Positions 31,825 to 45,062 are shown, numbered from the stretch's first letter. The stretch is 64,000 nt of DNA from Orbilia blumenaviensis (GCA_036872755.1 JAVHNS010000004.1:2976001-3040000), one strand, 5' to 3'. Made by a program: numbers and translations. Notes: generated from the letters alone by a model not told the origin.

Positions 31825-34710
31825 CCATTCATATAATATATAATCTATGATATATTATTATGGAAGTTTTGAAATGAGAATATTTAAAGAAAGATTTGTG
31901 AAGGATAAATAGGAGATAGAGGGCCTAAATCCCTTTGCGGTGCTGGACTTTCGAGTGTTTCACAAAGTCCCATGTTGGCAGCAGACGGCGAACCTCTGAC
32001 CAGAGGTTGGTGATAATTGCGTGCGCCATGTGTTGGAATTTGTGGTAGTTATATTGAAAACTTAAGATGGAGTAGTGGTAGTCAAGATGTTCTTGTGAGG
32101 GGTCTTATAACAGTACCCTCTGGATATTTCAATAAGGGAAAAATAGTTCTAGGATAATATAGTATAAAAATTATCGAGTGCTGTCAAGGGCGGGGAGCCC
32201 TGTCTCTTATCTAAGGTTCGGGACACTCGATAACAACGCTACCCTACCCGCCTTCCAGAATCGAATCGGGACTGGACCCACGTGCGTGTGTATCCCCCAC
32301 AGTTAATTCTGAATCTCGATGTTTATATTCCGTTCGCAGAGCTTCTGAAGAGTGCGTGTGTGCATATCATACATTCAGATATCGGCATACGCCGCCCTGC
32401 TGGCGGTCCGCCCCCAACTTTCGGTTTTGCGAGGCTTGCTATAGAAGCGTGAGCATACACATGTCAAAATTTTGGCGCTAGGCTAGCAGATTAGAAACTG
32501 TGAAAGGTCCATGCGACCGTTTACTCGATAGAGAAGAGGGTTGATGTCATGGGTATATTTCATTAATTAAATCTCGGGACCACCCTAAGGATGGTTTCCC
32601 CGCAAGCCGGCTGTTAACCAGTAGCCACATATACTTCAGTTCGTTAAAAGGAAATCAAACAAGGATGAAATTGGGATCACAAGAACATCCCACAAGAGCT
32701 GGACAGAAACGCTAAACCCCCAAAGAAGAATATATATATAAAAGCAAGTTGAACACGCTTTGGTCGCTCGCTAGACTCGCTAAAAAAATAGCAACAGAAA
32801 AATAAAAAGAACAGGCATCAGGAATGCAGGAAAAAGTAAGTAGCTGAACGATAAGTAAACATCCAAAGTGTAGTAGCTGAGCGGAATTCCAATGTCAAAC
32901 ATTAAGTCATCATCTGATCATTTGCATATGCGCCACCTGCATGTGCACCCACACCTACACCCACACACCCACACACCAAAAACCTGGGACGAAAAGAATC
33001 CGGGGGGTGAATAGGCGAGAGAAGGGATGCCAATCGATTGTAGGCGGTAATGCATGCCGTAGGTCTCCCATCGATCGGTCGGGATGTGGTGTCCGGTTGG
33101 CTGGCTATCATCTCTTCTTTCATCTCTTTTCTCTTGTCTTTGCGAAAGGGAAGCACAAGTGGAATGAAGGGAAATTTGGAGAAACCGAGCATCTGACTGT
33201 GGTATAAGACCTTTTGGAAAAAGTCCAAGTCATTCGAAGAAGTTTAGTCCAAAGGAGGAGGAAAGAAGAAGCTAAATACATGAAGAAAAAGGGTGAATAC
33301 AAGAAGTTATTGAAGAGGGGATGGCGGAAGTCCAGCTGACCCCACCACCAAAGAATCGAAGTGGGTAAAAAAATATCATACAGAGAAGTGAAGGCTGTGA
33401 AAAAGCAGTAAACAATTGCTAAGAAAAAAATCCCATCGCTAAAAACGACTTCCCGAACCGAAAAGGAAACCCTTTAATCATCTGTAAAAGAAAAAAACAG
33501 AAAGAAAAGAAAAACGAGCAGATGTATGAAGCAGGCGGGCTAAACTCCGTCAATACAGGTAGCCAGAATACAGGATATCATGTTTAAAAGAAACAAATAT
33601 ACTCCATACAGGAACCCACACGCTCATCAGATATTAGAAAATTGAAGCATGGCAGCAGAAACACCCCCTCCCGATATGCTCAAAAGGAAAAGGTCGCTGT
33701 CAATACATCGAAGAAGAAAAAAAAAACTCGAGTGTGAAATGAAAATCGTACAACAGGCACAAGCATAGACAGAAACACCTTTCCCAAGGTCCGCTGAAAA
33801 GAGCATCATCTAAGGGAAACAAAAACAAAACGTAGCAAGCCGAAGATATTCCTTCCTCCACATTAAAGGTCGTATTACATGCTAGATATTTCGGGCTTGG
33901 TGTATAAAAGTACATTGGTTTCTTTTGGAACGTCCCCGGAAGTAAAAAAAAAAAAAAAAAAAGCAAAATTGCTTTTTGGTAGATAGAAGTGAGAAGTAAA
34001 CAAGGTAATTGTTGAAAGGATATCATACCGTGCCGGTAGTGGTTCGTGGTCCGGTTGAGTAAGATGTGAGTAGGCCAGAAGACCCGAGAATGCAAGGTCA
34101 TGTTTTTTTTTTTTGCGAATGAACAGGCCAATGCCAATGGATCCTGTTGCCGCTTGTCCTAGTTCTGAGTAGTGTCAATGGTGTATCCGAGACAATCGTT
34201 TGTTTCGTTTAAAAATTTTTTTTTTAATTTGTTCTCATATATGGTGTTGTGATGATAGATAGGAAAGACGTGCAAACAGTTGTTTGATTTGGTCGCCATC
34301 AGAGTATGGTTCATTATTAATCCGAGGCTAGGAGCAGAAATAACTCAGAGGGCGTAAGATGGACGTAAGATAATCGTTATAAGGAAATGTTCTTGAAGTC
34401 GGTGCCGTGCGTGGCTGGTAGAATCGTAATCAATTGGTGAGCTGATAAGTCAGGCCGGAAATGGAATAGTCGAGGAAAATGATCGTGTTCAAAACAGAAA
34501 ACAGTAATGATGCGAGATGAAAAAGAGTGTCGTTGGTAGCTCGGTCCGTAGACGCTAAAAGCGAGAGTTCCAAAAGAATGGCAAGGGTATACCCAAGTAT
34601 AATGGCTTGCATGGGCCGGTCTTCGCGTAGATCGGTACATGTCAAAAATTTATTTTTGATTGGTTAGTTGGGCAAGGATTGCGCTAACCGTTCTCTAATC
34701 CGTGTTAGAC
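31825..34710. other. Gene-poor 2.9 kb
   Basis: Contains an inverted repeat at 32171-32233, CA-rich sequence near 32940-32980 and A-runs near 33945-33963. Much of 33-34.7 kb may be 3' UTR or spacer of the minus-strand gene that follows. A hydrophobic 60-codon frame at 34430-34612 (-) is a weak candidate only. Confidence 0.45.
32171..32233. repeat. Inverted repeat with nested hairpin
   Basis: A perfect 10-bp stem (TTATCGAGTG with CACTCGATAA) encloses 43 nt that includes a second hairpin, AGGGC-GGGGA-GCCCT. Function unknown. Confidence 0.6.
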
Positions 34711-36879
34711 TTAGTGCTGTTGGGAAGTCTCTTTCTTTCCTCTGCGGAAAAACCCCAACCCGAACCCAAGAATGCCTCGTTCTCTAGGAGGTGGGTTGCT
34801 GTCCCGCTTCTTCGATCTTGGGGGCGAGGTGAAGGCAGAACCAAGACCAGCAGCGGCTGGCATGTCTGTGGTGGGGGCGTCTGGTAAGGTGAGTTGCGAC
34901 TGGTTGAGAGTGCCGTCTAATGGAGCAAATTCGGAGTCTCTGAACGGGGATCCAAGTCTCTTGAGGACTGATGGCCTCTCAACTCGGAGTTGGTCTGGTG
35001 GAGCGCTAATCCGGCGGAGGGGTGCAGGTGTGATGAATTCTGTCGAAGAGCTTCCGCGAATCTTGTCGGTAAAGCTCATGCCACGGGCACGGGCCTTTTT
35101 GGAGGGGACACTGATGGAGGCACCATCGCTGCCAGCAATTGAGGGTGTGCTGCAGCGCTCGCTAAGATTTGTGCGGCTAGCATTAGCACCAAAGAGATCC
35201 TCAAAAAAGTGATCCTTCTTTTTGCCCTCGACTGAGGTGGCTGGGCGTTGAGCTAACCGATCTTGCTCCTGCTGTTTGATGGCATTCTGATACGCTTCTT
35301 GCTTAGTGAAGTCGAAAGCGGGCATAAGGGTCGGAGGACCCCGACGTCCAAGAGGCATCTCCAGGGATTGATGGCGTTTGTGAGACCGTCGAGCAAGTCT
35401 AGCCTCATCACCCTCTTCCTCAACGGCACCAAATGGAGAGCCAAGGCAGAGCATGCGGGGGATAGTCGACCTGATAGTGGCATCGGAAGAACTCCTGATT
35501 CTGGTCCTCCTCCTGGGGGTAGCGAAGGTGTCAACTGTCTGCTCGCCAGGTTTGGTTGCGGCAACAGCGCTAGTAGTTCTCCTGTGTCCAATACCATTGC
35601 CCTCAGTCTTACGGTGGAGGATACTGGCCTTGCTACCACTTCTCCTGTGAGCAGAAGTAGAGCTGAGTGTCCTCCTGTGGCCAGGGACAATGGCGATTTC
35701 AATTTCGTCTTCGGCTTCGTAGGAAGGCTCTAGGGTAGGCTTGAAGACGTCGTGTGCGAGTGGAACGTCGCCCTGTGGTGCTCTAACACTATCTTCTGAT
35801 TCTAGTGGACAAGAAAGCGAGGCCAGTGGACCATCCGATTGCATTACTTCAGATGTGCTTGCCATGAGAGAGAAAGACAAGCTTCGGGTGGAGAACTGAG
35901 TCTCCTCAGCGATGTTAGCGCAAGGAGGAGCAAACTCCTTGATACGGACGGGAGAAGCAAGACGGCCATGTCGGGTTTGAAGATGAGGGTTTTCTGTGAT
36001 TCGGCGGGAGAGAATCCTGAGCCTTTGTCGAGTGGCGGCTTCGGAGTATGGCCATGTTCGTGGCACCGTATCCTTTCTCCTGGAGATTGGAGCCCTGGAT
36101 CCACGTCGTCGTCGCACAGAACCTTCACCCAAACTGGCGTCGACTGGAAGAAGGCTGTCGGAGTTTGTTCGAGACAGTCGCTCCGTCGGACTTGTCAGGT
36201 CAGTTTCTTGGATGGTCTTTGGGACTCTCCATGTCCTCTTTGCTTCCCTTGCGACTCTAATGCAAACACCGATCGGTGGGCAGCCACCTGGTGGAACATA
36301 GAATGGAGTCATGGTAGGATTGCTCTGGTATGTGACATACGCGCCCCAGAGATGCAAGTCGAAAGTCTTACTCCAGTCAGCGTCCTTGGTGCTGTCCTGC
36401 TTGTGCTGTCTCCTTGCAGCTCTTGGAGTCCTTTGGCTGTCGCCGGCGTCGATGGTGGTGTCGGCATCGTCGTCCTGATCGAAATTTGACTCATTGTCAA
36501 TAGAATTGGCCTTTTCATGTCTGGGACTCTGGGAGGATGCTGGGAACGAATTGAATGATGTCATGCTACCAAAGGAGCAGGCAGACGAAGAAGAGTACAT
36601 GGAGGCAGCAGAGCTTGGCCTAGTCATTTCTTCATCTCCCTCGCTGCACAGAGAGTGGCGCTTCCATTGATCACCATCATAATCGGTAGGAGTCTTAGGA
36701 ATGGGTGTCCTTGGTGGAGATGTGACCATAGGAGCAAGGCCCTCGCCCAGGGTCTCAAAAGTTACAGCGACCGACTCGTCGCAGGGAGTAGTCACCAAGA
36801 TTGGCGGTCCGAATTGCTGTTCCTCTGGAGCCTGGAGCTGCATGTTAGATAGAGATGATGTGAAGTTCGGTCGGTGCAT
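34711..36879 (-). CDS. Conserved fungal serine-rich protein of unknown function
   Basis: An intronless frame of 722 residues, starting at the ATG at 36879. Most is disordered: Ser/Pro-rich, with many SP and RxxS-like sites and basic clusters such as RRRRGSRAPISRRK and RRRTRIRSSS. Two short blocks look conserved across Pezizomycotina from memory: the segment SKTFDLHLWGAYVTY followed by MTPFYVPPGG and RVAREAKRTWR near residues 165-225, and WPYSEAATRQRLRILSRR near 280-300. The C-terminus ends in a basic Gly/Phe-rich tail. No catalytic motif, signal peptide or membrane segment is visible. Many possible phosphorylation sites suggest a regulated nuclear or cytoplasmic protein; function unassigned. 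It probably has a long leader (see 36880-38520). Confidence 0.82.
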   Translation of the reverse strand: MHRPNFTSSLSNMQLQAPEEQQFGPPILVTTPCDESVAVTFETLGEGLAPMVTSPPRTPIPKTPTDYDGDQWKRHSLCSEGDEEMTRPSSAASMYSSSSACSFGSMTSFNSFPASSQSPRHEKANSIDNESNFDQDDDADTTIDAGDSQRTPRAARRQHKQDSTKDADWSKTFDLHLWGAYVTYQSNPTMTPFYVPPGGCPPIGVCIRVAREAKRTWRVPKTIQETDLTSPTERLSRTNSDSLLPVDASLGEGSVRRRRGSRAPISRRKDTVPRTWPYSEAATRQRLRILSRRITENPHLQTRHGRLASPVRIKEFAPPCANIAEETQFSTRSLSFSLMASTSEVMQSDGPLASLSCPLESEDSVRAPQGDVPLAHDVFKPTLEPSYEAEDEIEIAIVPGHRRTLSSTSAHRRSGSKASILHRKTEGNGIGHRRTTSAVAATKPGEQTVDTFATPRRRTRIRSSSDATIRSTIPRMLCLGSPFGAVEEEGDEARLARRSHKRHQSLEMPLGRRGPPTLMPAFDFTKQEAYQNAIKQQEQDRLAQRPATSVEGKKKDHFFEDLFGANASRTNLSERCSTPSIAGSDGASISVPSKKARARGMSFTDKIRGSSSTEFITPAPLRRISAPPDQLRVERPSVLKRLGSPFRDSEFAPLDGTLNQSQLTLPDAPTTDMPAAAGLGSAFTSPPRSKKRDSNPPPRERGILGFGLGFFRRGKKETSQQH

Positions 36880-38520
36880 TTTGATGGATTGTGTAGATGT
36901 TTGTAGATGTAAAAAAAAATATGATATAGATGCGAGTTAAATGGTATTATCCCAGTGTACTATCCACCAGAATGTAGTAGGAAAGATAGTTGGTAAGATG
37001 GAGCAAGTCGGACAAAGTGCGATCGATGGATTGCTATAACTGCTTGTCGTACGGTGTGCAAATCGGAAGGATGCAGGTCGGCAAATATGGCAAATAGCAG
37101 TCCAGGAATCCGGCAAATCACCAAGGAAATGTCGTTATCAGAGGTCGTCAAATGAAAAAAAAAAAAATCGAGAAAAAAATCGAGATGATGAAATATAGGA
37201 AATAAAGAGAAAAACCCTGGGTATCAAAAATAAAGAGACTTCGTCGTAGAAAAGCGTCGTGAGAAATGAGATTCGGAAAGAGTTAATAAGGAGGAAAAAG
37301 TGAAATGGCGGGTAACCAAAAAGTCGTGAGCTAAGTTCGAAGTTGCGCCGTAACAAATGATATCAATGACGATCGTATCAGGTAGAGGAGCTTAAACCAG
37401 TGCCATGTAGATGATCGCAGGAAGACAAAGCAGGCAATCGCGCAGACAGATTATCCGTAGGCGATTAGGGTGGTCGCGATAGAGAGGCAATTGTTGTCTT
37501 TTTTAGAGTTCTCTTGCGAAAGAACCAGGTGGCGATTGGGATCTGGCAGAGGACTAAAGGAGCGACTGCGATCAAAAAAAAAAGGGAAAAAAGGAAAAAG
37601 CTGGCACCTGAACGAAAGTCGGGGAGGGATAGAAGAGAGAGACAGAGAGAGGATGGAGATTAAGGAGGAATTGCGCGCTTTTGCTGTGCGAAAAGGAAGA
37701 AAGAGTAGATAATATGGAAATTGGTTGGGAGTTGTAGATCTGTTATGACAGCGCCACCAAAAGATCCAGGGAATTACTACGCGATACCAAAGGATCAATT
37801 CCCAGTTGTGCGTCGCAAGGCTACACTACAAGTGCTGTATGAGTACTTCGTAATGGTGGTAGTGGTAGTGGTAGTGGTAGTATGTTATAGATTGATATAA
37901 TCAATCAATCAAGCAGTAGGAATAGGTAAGAGTCGCGAAACAAGTGTGTGATTGTCGGCTTGTTCGCTTATGGCAAAGAAATTGAGGCTTGGTTGGTGTT
38001 GTGGTCTTGTTGGAAGGGGTAAAACAGCAGCAGTAGTAGTAGCGGCGGTAGTAGTTGATATTCTGTGGAAGGAATGGACTTCTTCGCGAAAAGGAATTCT
38101 AGGATGGAGTCTACTAGAGAGTGAAAAAGAGAGAAGAGATGCCGTCGGATAAGGCTAAACCGGTGGAGAAGTCGGTCGCAGACGGGAGAGGATGGTGAAT
38201 GGAGAGCGAGGGGGGTTGAGAGAGAGGAGGGTAGGAAAGTGTGAGGTCGAGTCGAGGGGGGGAGCGGTGACGATGGTGATGATGATGTAGAAAGAAGGTG
38301 AGGAGGGAAAGGGAAAAAGAGGAGGGAGAAGAGGGCGGTGGAATGGGGTGGATGGATGGATGATGAGGAGGAGGGCTACCCGACTCTAACTAGTCTCCTT
38401 CACTCTCTCTGTATGTTCTCTCTCTCTCTATTTGCTTTTCCTTCCTTTACCTTACTTTCGCTTTACCTCGACTGACTTAGTTGGCGGGAGGGAGAGAAAT
38501 GAATAAATCGAAAATGGGGA
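36880..38520 (-). promoter_or_regulatory. Probable long 5' leader/promoter of the serine-rich protein gene
   Basis: No coding signal was recognised over 1.6 kb upstream of the ATG. Read on the gene's strand, 38160-38380 is strongly pyrimidine-rich, and CT-rich tracts often mark transcription starts in filamentous fungi. Short tracts of (GGTAGT)n at 37855-37881 and GTAGTA at 38026-38055 lie between. This is inference from composition. Confidence 0.35.
37855..37881. repeat. (GGTAGT)n microsatellite
   Basis: Four to five units of GGTAGT in the putative leader. Confidence 0.85.
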
Positions 38521-39404
38521 ACCGCATGTAAAAGGGAAAGCCAGGCAGGCACCTTTAGACAGGACAGGACTTCCATCCACCTAGATTACTGGCAGACTGG
38601 GGGGTGGACAGGACTGGAACTGGGACTGGGGCTAAGCTGAGGAGAAGAAGGACCAGCCAAGGAAAAAGAAACTCCACAGCGCAGTAGCAGGGAAATTGGG
38701 GTGGGTGGGCCACCAGAGCAGCGCCAGCACAGTGCCCAGCAGGTCCGCAGGCATCACGACGTCTCGCCAATCATCACACCGCATGCCATTGCAGGCCCCA
38801 ATTCGAATTCATTACTCCGTACATTACATACATCCACACATACATACTTCTTGGTTGCTACCGAGTACTTACATACTCCCTAGCAGATCAGGTTAGTTAG
38901 CTAGTATAGTTGCTTCGTTATCAATAACAAATGTGGCCGAGGGCGACCGGATTCCCCTTCGTCACTCGCACCGGATCCCGCCTTTGCGACAAGAAAAAAC
39001 CGATCAGAAAGCTAATAGGCCAGTATCTGGTAGAAACTGGAGACTGGTATGGTACGGCGTTTGTTTTGCGACGGGTCGGTGCAGGCCCGTCGCAGTCCGA
39101 TGATTGATTGCATAATAATAATGATAATATCATACCAACCCTTCGAACATCTCTTACCAAGTCAGTTAAGCAAGTAGTCAGTAAATACTTAAGTAGAGGA
39201 GTGCTATATATGCCGCTAAGTAAAGCACCATTCATATGACCCGTACGCTGGGTCTGTCCGAAAGAAGCGGTCCGGAGTGGAAGGAGAAGCAAAGAAGGAA
39301 AAATATGGATGAGGGTTTTCGTTCGCGGATGATCGAACCGACCATTGGATTTCGTCCGCTACCAAAATCCCGAGCTGTCCCGTGGTTAATGAGTAAAATA
39401 GTAA

Positions 39405-39405
<1 letters not shown>

Positions 39406-39436
<31 letters not shown>
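39406..39436. repeat. Poly(A) tract, 31 nt
   Basis: Uninterrupted run of 31 A on the plus strand. It could be the tail of a retroposed copy or slippage; flanks are not recognisable. Confidence 0.9.
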
Positions 39437-39438
<2 letters not shown>

Positions 39439-42400
39439 TCTTTCATCCAGTATCCCACTAGCCGCAATGGATGGTGTGTACCATCCACCATAACACTCGG
39501 GTCAGAAATCTAGTCTCGTTGAACATTGCACTGCATCTCCCATTCGATAAGCGGTCGCATGGTTGGTATCGAATAAAACGTCTTGTTTTGGACCTTGCAT
39601 TCTCCATCCCAATGCACGCGGAATTGGCTGGTATCAATTTATTCCCCCGCTTCATCTGCTTCTTCTTCTCCATCGTTCGAGATGTTTTTCTGGTGCCATG
39701 CAATGTTGATGTACGCTTGAATCTTATTTTTCCTTTCCCGTTTCGTAGCCGCCCATGTTTGGAACCTCCATTTGAATTTTGTGAGGTAAAAAAATAAAAA
39801 TAACGAAATCCGATAATGGAGGAGGGGTCGAAAGAGCTCACTTGACCATCTTGCCGACCTGTTCTTCGAATCCCTGGATATCTGTGCCGTCTTTTTCGCC
39901 GTTTGTCCCTCAAGCTCCAAATATTTAAAAAAAGAAGGGTCCAAAATTTTTACCCACAGAAGGGGGAAAAATTAATTGAGTCTACAGCAGCTACTTTATA
40001 CAGTCGCTATGACTCTAAGCTACAAGCTACAAGCCTGCACTTTCGTCGCATCTCGATATCTTTTATTCTCGATTGAGATGAAATTCGCATTTGAATGTCA
40101 GATCTTCTTCCGACACCCGACACCCTCGTCCAACACGCGTGCGTGTAATATGTGTGCGTGCAGAATTTTTCCTTTCTTCATGCAACCCCGCCATGGAATC
40201 CCGAGCTGGCTAAAAATCGAACATTGCTTGCGGGCCTTGGGGAAAGGATGGGAAAGTGCTAGGGGAATGGCGTACCACATCCCCTCACTCCTGGAATTCT
40301 ATTGGCTCACAGGTGACAGCTCGACGCGTGGGTGATTCCCACAACAGGAAAAATAAAAAATACAAAAATCGGGTTTTTATCTTGGAATGTGCGCGTTTTA
40401 GGAAAAACTATGAGGAAAAAGAAGGGTGTCGTGCAGCGGGGTTTTTGCAACATCAGAATTGCGTTGTTCCCGCGTCCCGCACGCGGCGCGCGTGGTAGGA
40501 CAAACATCGACCACACCACAACGCATTTTTCTCTCGTTGTCCCCGAACAGTAATACAATGGACCCTGAGATTCAAAATTGTAAGCTTGTCCATCCACCCT
40601 CGCGCGACCAGTCCCTGAGCCATAACTTCGTCCGGGCTTGCCCTTGCAATACCACCGGTAATCCGATTGGCAAACCAAAAAAAGGGCCCTTTTTCCAAGG
40701 TTTACAACAAAAAAACCCATTCCATCTGTCTGCTGCATGGGCAAGTTGACAAGTCACGTTTGATCCTACTCCTTGTCTCAGCGTCCCGTCTCGTAGGCCA
40801 ATTGAACAACATCAGCTGTCGTTGGTCCTTATCCATTGGCCCAACCTTCTGAACTGCTATATGCGCTGCGGACCGAAAACCAGCAGGTCCCCATCCACTG
40901 TTTGAGATAGCTAATATGAAGGTGTAATGAGCTAACAGTTAACAGTTTTTTTTGGCAAATTCCGACCGCCTGGGTTTCCTGTTTTGCCGAAATGTAAAAT
41001 GAATCGAATCGCCCGGAATAAACGTATCGTATTATCAGGGCTTCGGAAAGTAAGTTTTTTTTTACTTTTACTTTTCTAGACCCTGGAAGATACGTGGCAT
41101 GCAATCCATTGGCCAATTACCAGGGACAGGTTTTGAAGCGGGGCTTTTCACCTACCTTTTATTACTTGCCTTCGCACGCATTCCATATCGGCAGGGAAGT
41201 AACGTCAGTAAGCACTGCAAGTACTTACGCATGCAAGATGCAGTGACAAGTACTTACGCCGCCTGAGAGGCTTAAGACTATCAACATGAATCAAAAAAAA
41301 TCATCACACTCTCAAGCCATGCATTTATGCCATTCGAGAGAACTTTTTTCAAAGACAAAAGGAAAGAAGACCAACAGCGATGTGCTATAGATGCCAAGGA
41401 CCAGTCGAATGTATTTCAGAAGTCGCTATGACGCCACCTAAGGCCCTCCGTGAATACTAGAGTTGTAACCGGCACACCAGCCCGAGAAAAAATGCACTAG
41501 GACTGTCGACTGATCCTGAACAGTTCCAAAAACGCGAGATGTCAACCTTTCGGTGTAACCTCAACACTATCGCAAGCGACTGAAAGTCGTGGAGGCAACC
41601 GCAATTCGGTTCGCTTCGAAGCGGATTCCGTAGAGAATATAAAAATAGCTGAGCCAGAAGAAGAACAATAAGAGCTGAATAGCGAAATTAGAGACTCTTA
41701 ATATGATAAATATGGATTTTTGTACGTTCATCAATATCATGAGAGTCCAAGGAGTTGGATTTCAGTTGACCTTTCCTGTAGCAACCAGTATCTTGTTTAT
41801 CAGGAAGTTCAGATCTTATGGGACACCTTTTTTTTATCGTTCTGTTCATAGCTATTCAAAAATAGTCAAAATTAGGTATACTCAGTGGCCTCGTTGTTGC
41901 ATCGGACAATGTTACTGCATTAGCTACCATGAATTCTTCTGCATGCCACGCCGATAATCGCTTGAGAGGCGAAATAAACCCGATTTAAATTTATATATCA
42001 AGGCACACATACATACAGTTGACTAGTAATTGGTAGCTCTCAGAGCCAGCCAAATCCCAACCCGACTGACCCAGGTTTCACTCGATTTCCCGCCCTTCCT
42101 AGCTATATATAGGAGTGCCGGAGACAGTGTCACTACCTCAAACCTAGGCACAGGGCAATTTTTGGATCTATTATGTATATCTATTACATATGGCGAAAAC
42201 TTTCATATTCTAGTGTATTTATGGAATATACAGGATTCTTAGAAACGGTATCATCAACAACCCTAGGTATTAAGACCGATATCGATATCTCCCTAAAAAT
42301 CAAGATGACGGTCGACAATAGTACTGCTGTTCATTCAGATACTTAAAGACAGCAGCCAGACATAGCGCGCAAACAGTATTTCCACCCCGCTAAGAACGTC

Positions 42401-45062
42401 ACAGAAGCCACGGTTTTCTTATTTGAAGGCGATAGATTATGGGCAGTTGCCTATAAGCGTGGCGACAGTAGTCGTGATTAGCCCTCGGCCCAGGATACTC
42501 TTTTGAAGTTTAAACCCTGCTACGTGCGAGTTGAAGCATTCTGTGGGGGTTCTATCTATTCTAGCATTTTCTTTGGGATTTTTTTCAGGCGCCAATTGAG
42601 TGGTGGATACTTTCTCCAGTTCATTCGCAGTTCATTGGGCAGCTGTGGCTAGCTGTACCGCAGTAGCACTATCTCAAGCTGGTCGTTTGGTGTAGAGATA
42701 TATATGTTTAATGTTCAACCCTGCTTTACTAATGATATGATATACTATACTATCACAGTTTTTGACCTCAATCTGATCCCAAAAATGATAATCGATGGTA
42801 GATTTATATAGTATTGACAAAACCTATGTAAAATGTTGAACTAAATTTGTATAACAGGGCGAGTGTTGAACTGTGGTAAAAACCCCGTGCACCCATGGTA
42901 CCCGGTCGCCACCCTTTTGGCGCACCCGGGCACGGGTGGATGGGTCAAAAACGCGCTACATTCCATATACTTCCTCATTCGGACAATTAATGCGCGTCCC
43001 TTTTCGGGAACCCAAGAACTGGGAAGCTCCTTCCAGGAGGAGCGCGATGAGGGGTGATAGTGAAGAGAGAAAAAACAAAAACACAGGGAAGCCTAACGCG
43101 TCGATATCTTTTCCGTACAAGGAACAATTCTACACTAGGAAGGCCACCGCCTCGTCTTCAACATTTTGTGCGGAGAAGGAGGAGGGGAAATGAAAGGGAG
43201 CATTTGAGGCGTTTTGGAAGCTGTACAGAAGTTGATAATCATGACGTGTCGTTCGCTATGCCGTCATGTTTGGAGTATTTTTGAAGATACGAATAAAGTA
43301 GTGAGATCTCTCAGGTTTCAGGCGGTCCGCATAGCTTTCCCCACCGATCAGCCTCAACATGGGCTTTCTTTGTTCTCCTGGATTTCATTTCACACAATCG
43401 TCAATGGTAGGCCGCAGGATTAGTATGTATTACTACTAAACTAAAGCTGCAGGAGAGGATCCCCTCAATTGATAAAAAAAATTAAAAATTGGAGAGGCGA
43501 GACTGTTCTACCTGAGATCCCGTTTTGAAAAACCGGTTTTGTCAGGACGTTTTCATGCAAACTGGAAGGATCCTCCTTGCTCCTGCTCATCGACGGCCAG
43601 CTTGACATTTCGGATCAGAAAGCACGACCGTTTTATCATAATTATGTTCCTATTATACCCTCCATTATCGATCATTACTTATTATCGTTGGACAAGAAAA
43701 GGAAGAGTCTGAACCCTTGCAAAAGAAGGCTGGCTGGCGAGATGGCACCACTTTTCTTTTCCCTTTCGTACCCGCTTGCAGTATTCTTCGCTCAGCGGAG
43801 GGCCTTATTGGACCGCCACTTATTATCACATTTTCGCAACGAACCACAATCTATTTTGACAGCTCTATGAACAAGGAGAATGCCAGCCTGTTACGTTACT
43901 GCTAGTAATTGCGTCTGGGGTGTGGCTCGTCTTGCCTGTACGAGTTGTTCACAACCGTTAGGTAGAAAAAATACTAAGCATTTTCTTAATTTCGATGGCT
44001 CGCTTTCTTATTTCGAAACGTTCTCGCTTAGTGTTTAGCACTATCGACGTCGAACCTGAGTCTTAGCTCGGACATTCTTCATGCCGGCGAACAGTACCAT
44101 TAGAAATCATCTCAAGCCTGAATCACCTAGTATTCGCTACTGGAAGTAGAATTGTATCGGTTTGCGTGGGTGCCTGCATGTCAACTGTCTTTCGCAAAAA
44201 ACGATATCGATTATTCACGAATTCGGGGCCGTTGATAGCCTCGCCGCCTTCGACCTGAGGCATAATATTCGGCTTCGCCAACCCACCTCGTTTCATTGAT
44301 GTATAGTAAGGATATGATCACATGTTATATAGTGATGCCAATAACAACGGAAATAAAATATCATGAAAGGGTCTAATCCTCGAGTCAAATACATCTCCAC
44401 AACCCCCACAGTCGAAATTACTCCATCAACTGACGTTCTTTGGCGATTATAAACCCGGATCCTATTAATATTTCATGTCCTTTTACCTAAAATCAGAATC
44501 AAACTATGTATATATTCCTTCTTATGTCTAACTTCCTAAATTTATAAACATAAGAAGTTGTATCATAATTCAAAGACGCCGGAATGTCTCGCTATCTTAA
44601 AATTCTTACGAGGAAGCATATTCTACTAGCTGCCCAGACCTTGCGATACACTGAAGCCATTCTATCGGGGTAATCAGCCTCGGAAGGGGAAATATTCGAA
44701 GCAACCCTCCCTCAAATAAACGCCACAACACCAGCTAAGTTGTTTTCTTTACTCAAGTAGGTCTTGAGTAGGCAATTACCTACCTACTAGGTAAGAGGTA
44801 GGTATAGGGTATCTTGTCAGAAATGCCCCGGGGATTAATACGGGATCAATGCGGTATTATACTAGGTAGCCTGAATTGGGATTGAAACAGTATTATCGTT
44901 GTCGGCAATACGGTATCAATATGTTGTAATGACAATACGTTCATATAATCGAATTAGAGTGATATTCATTGAAGATCGCCGGGCCTAGTTTTATCACTAA
45001 GGCCCCCGAGTGAACAGGAAAAGCCCTGAATTAATTAATATTTTACACAGATTGGAGGGTAT

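Noticed and set aside
42863..43423. Three overlapping plus-strand frames
   Set aside because: None resembles a protein family, the frames overlap each other, and no promoter or splice context supports them.
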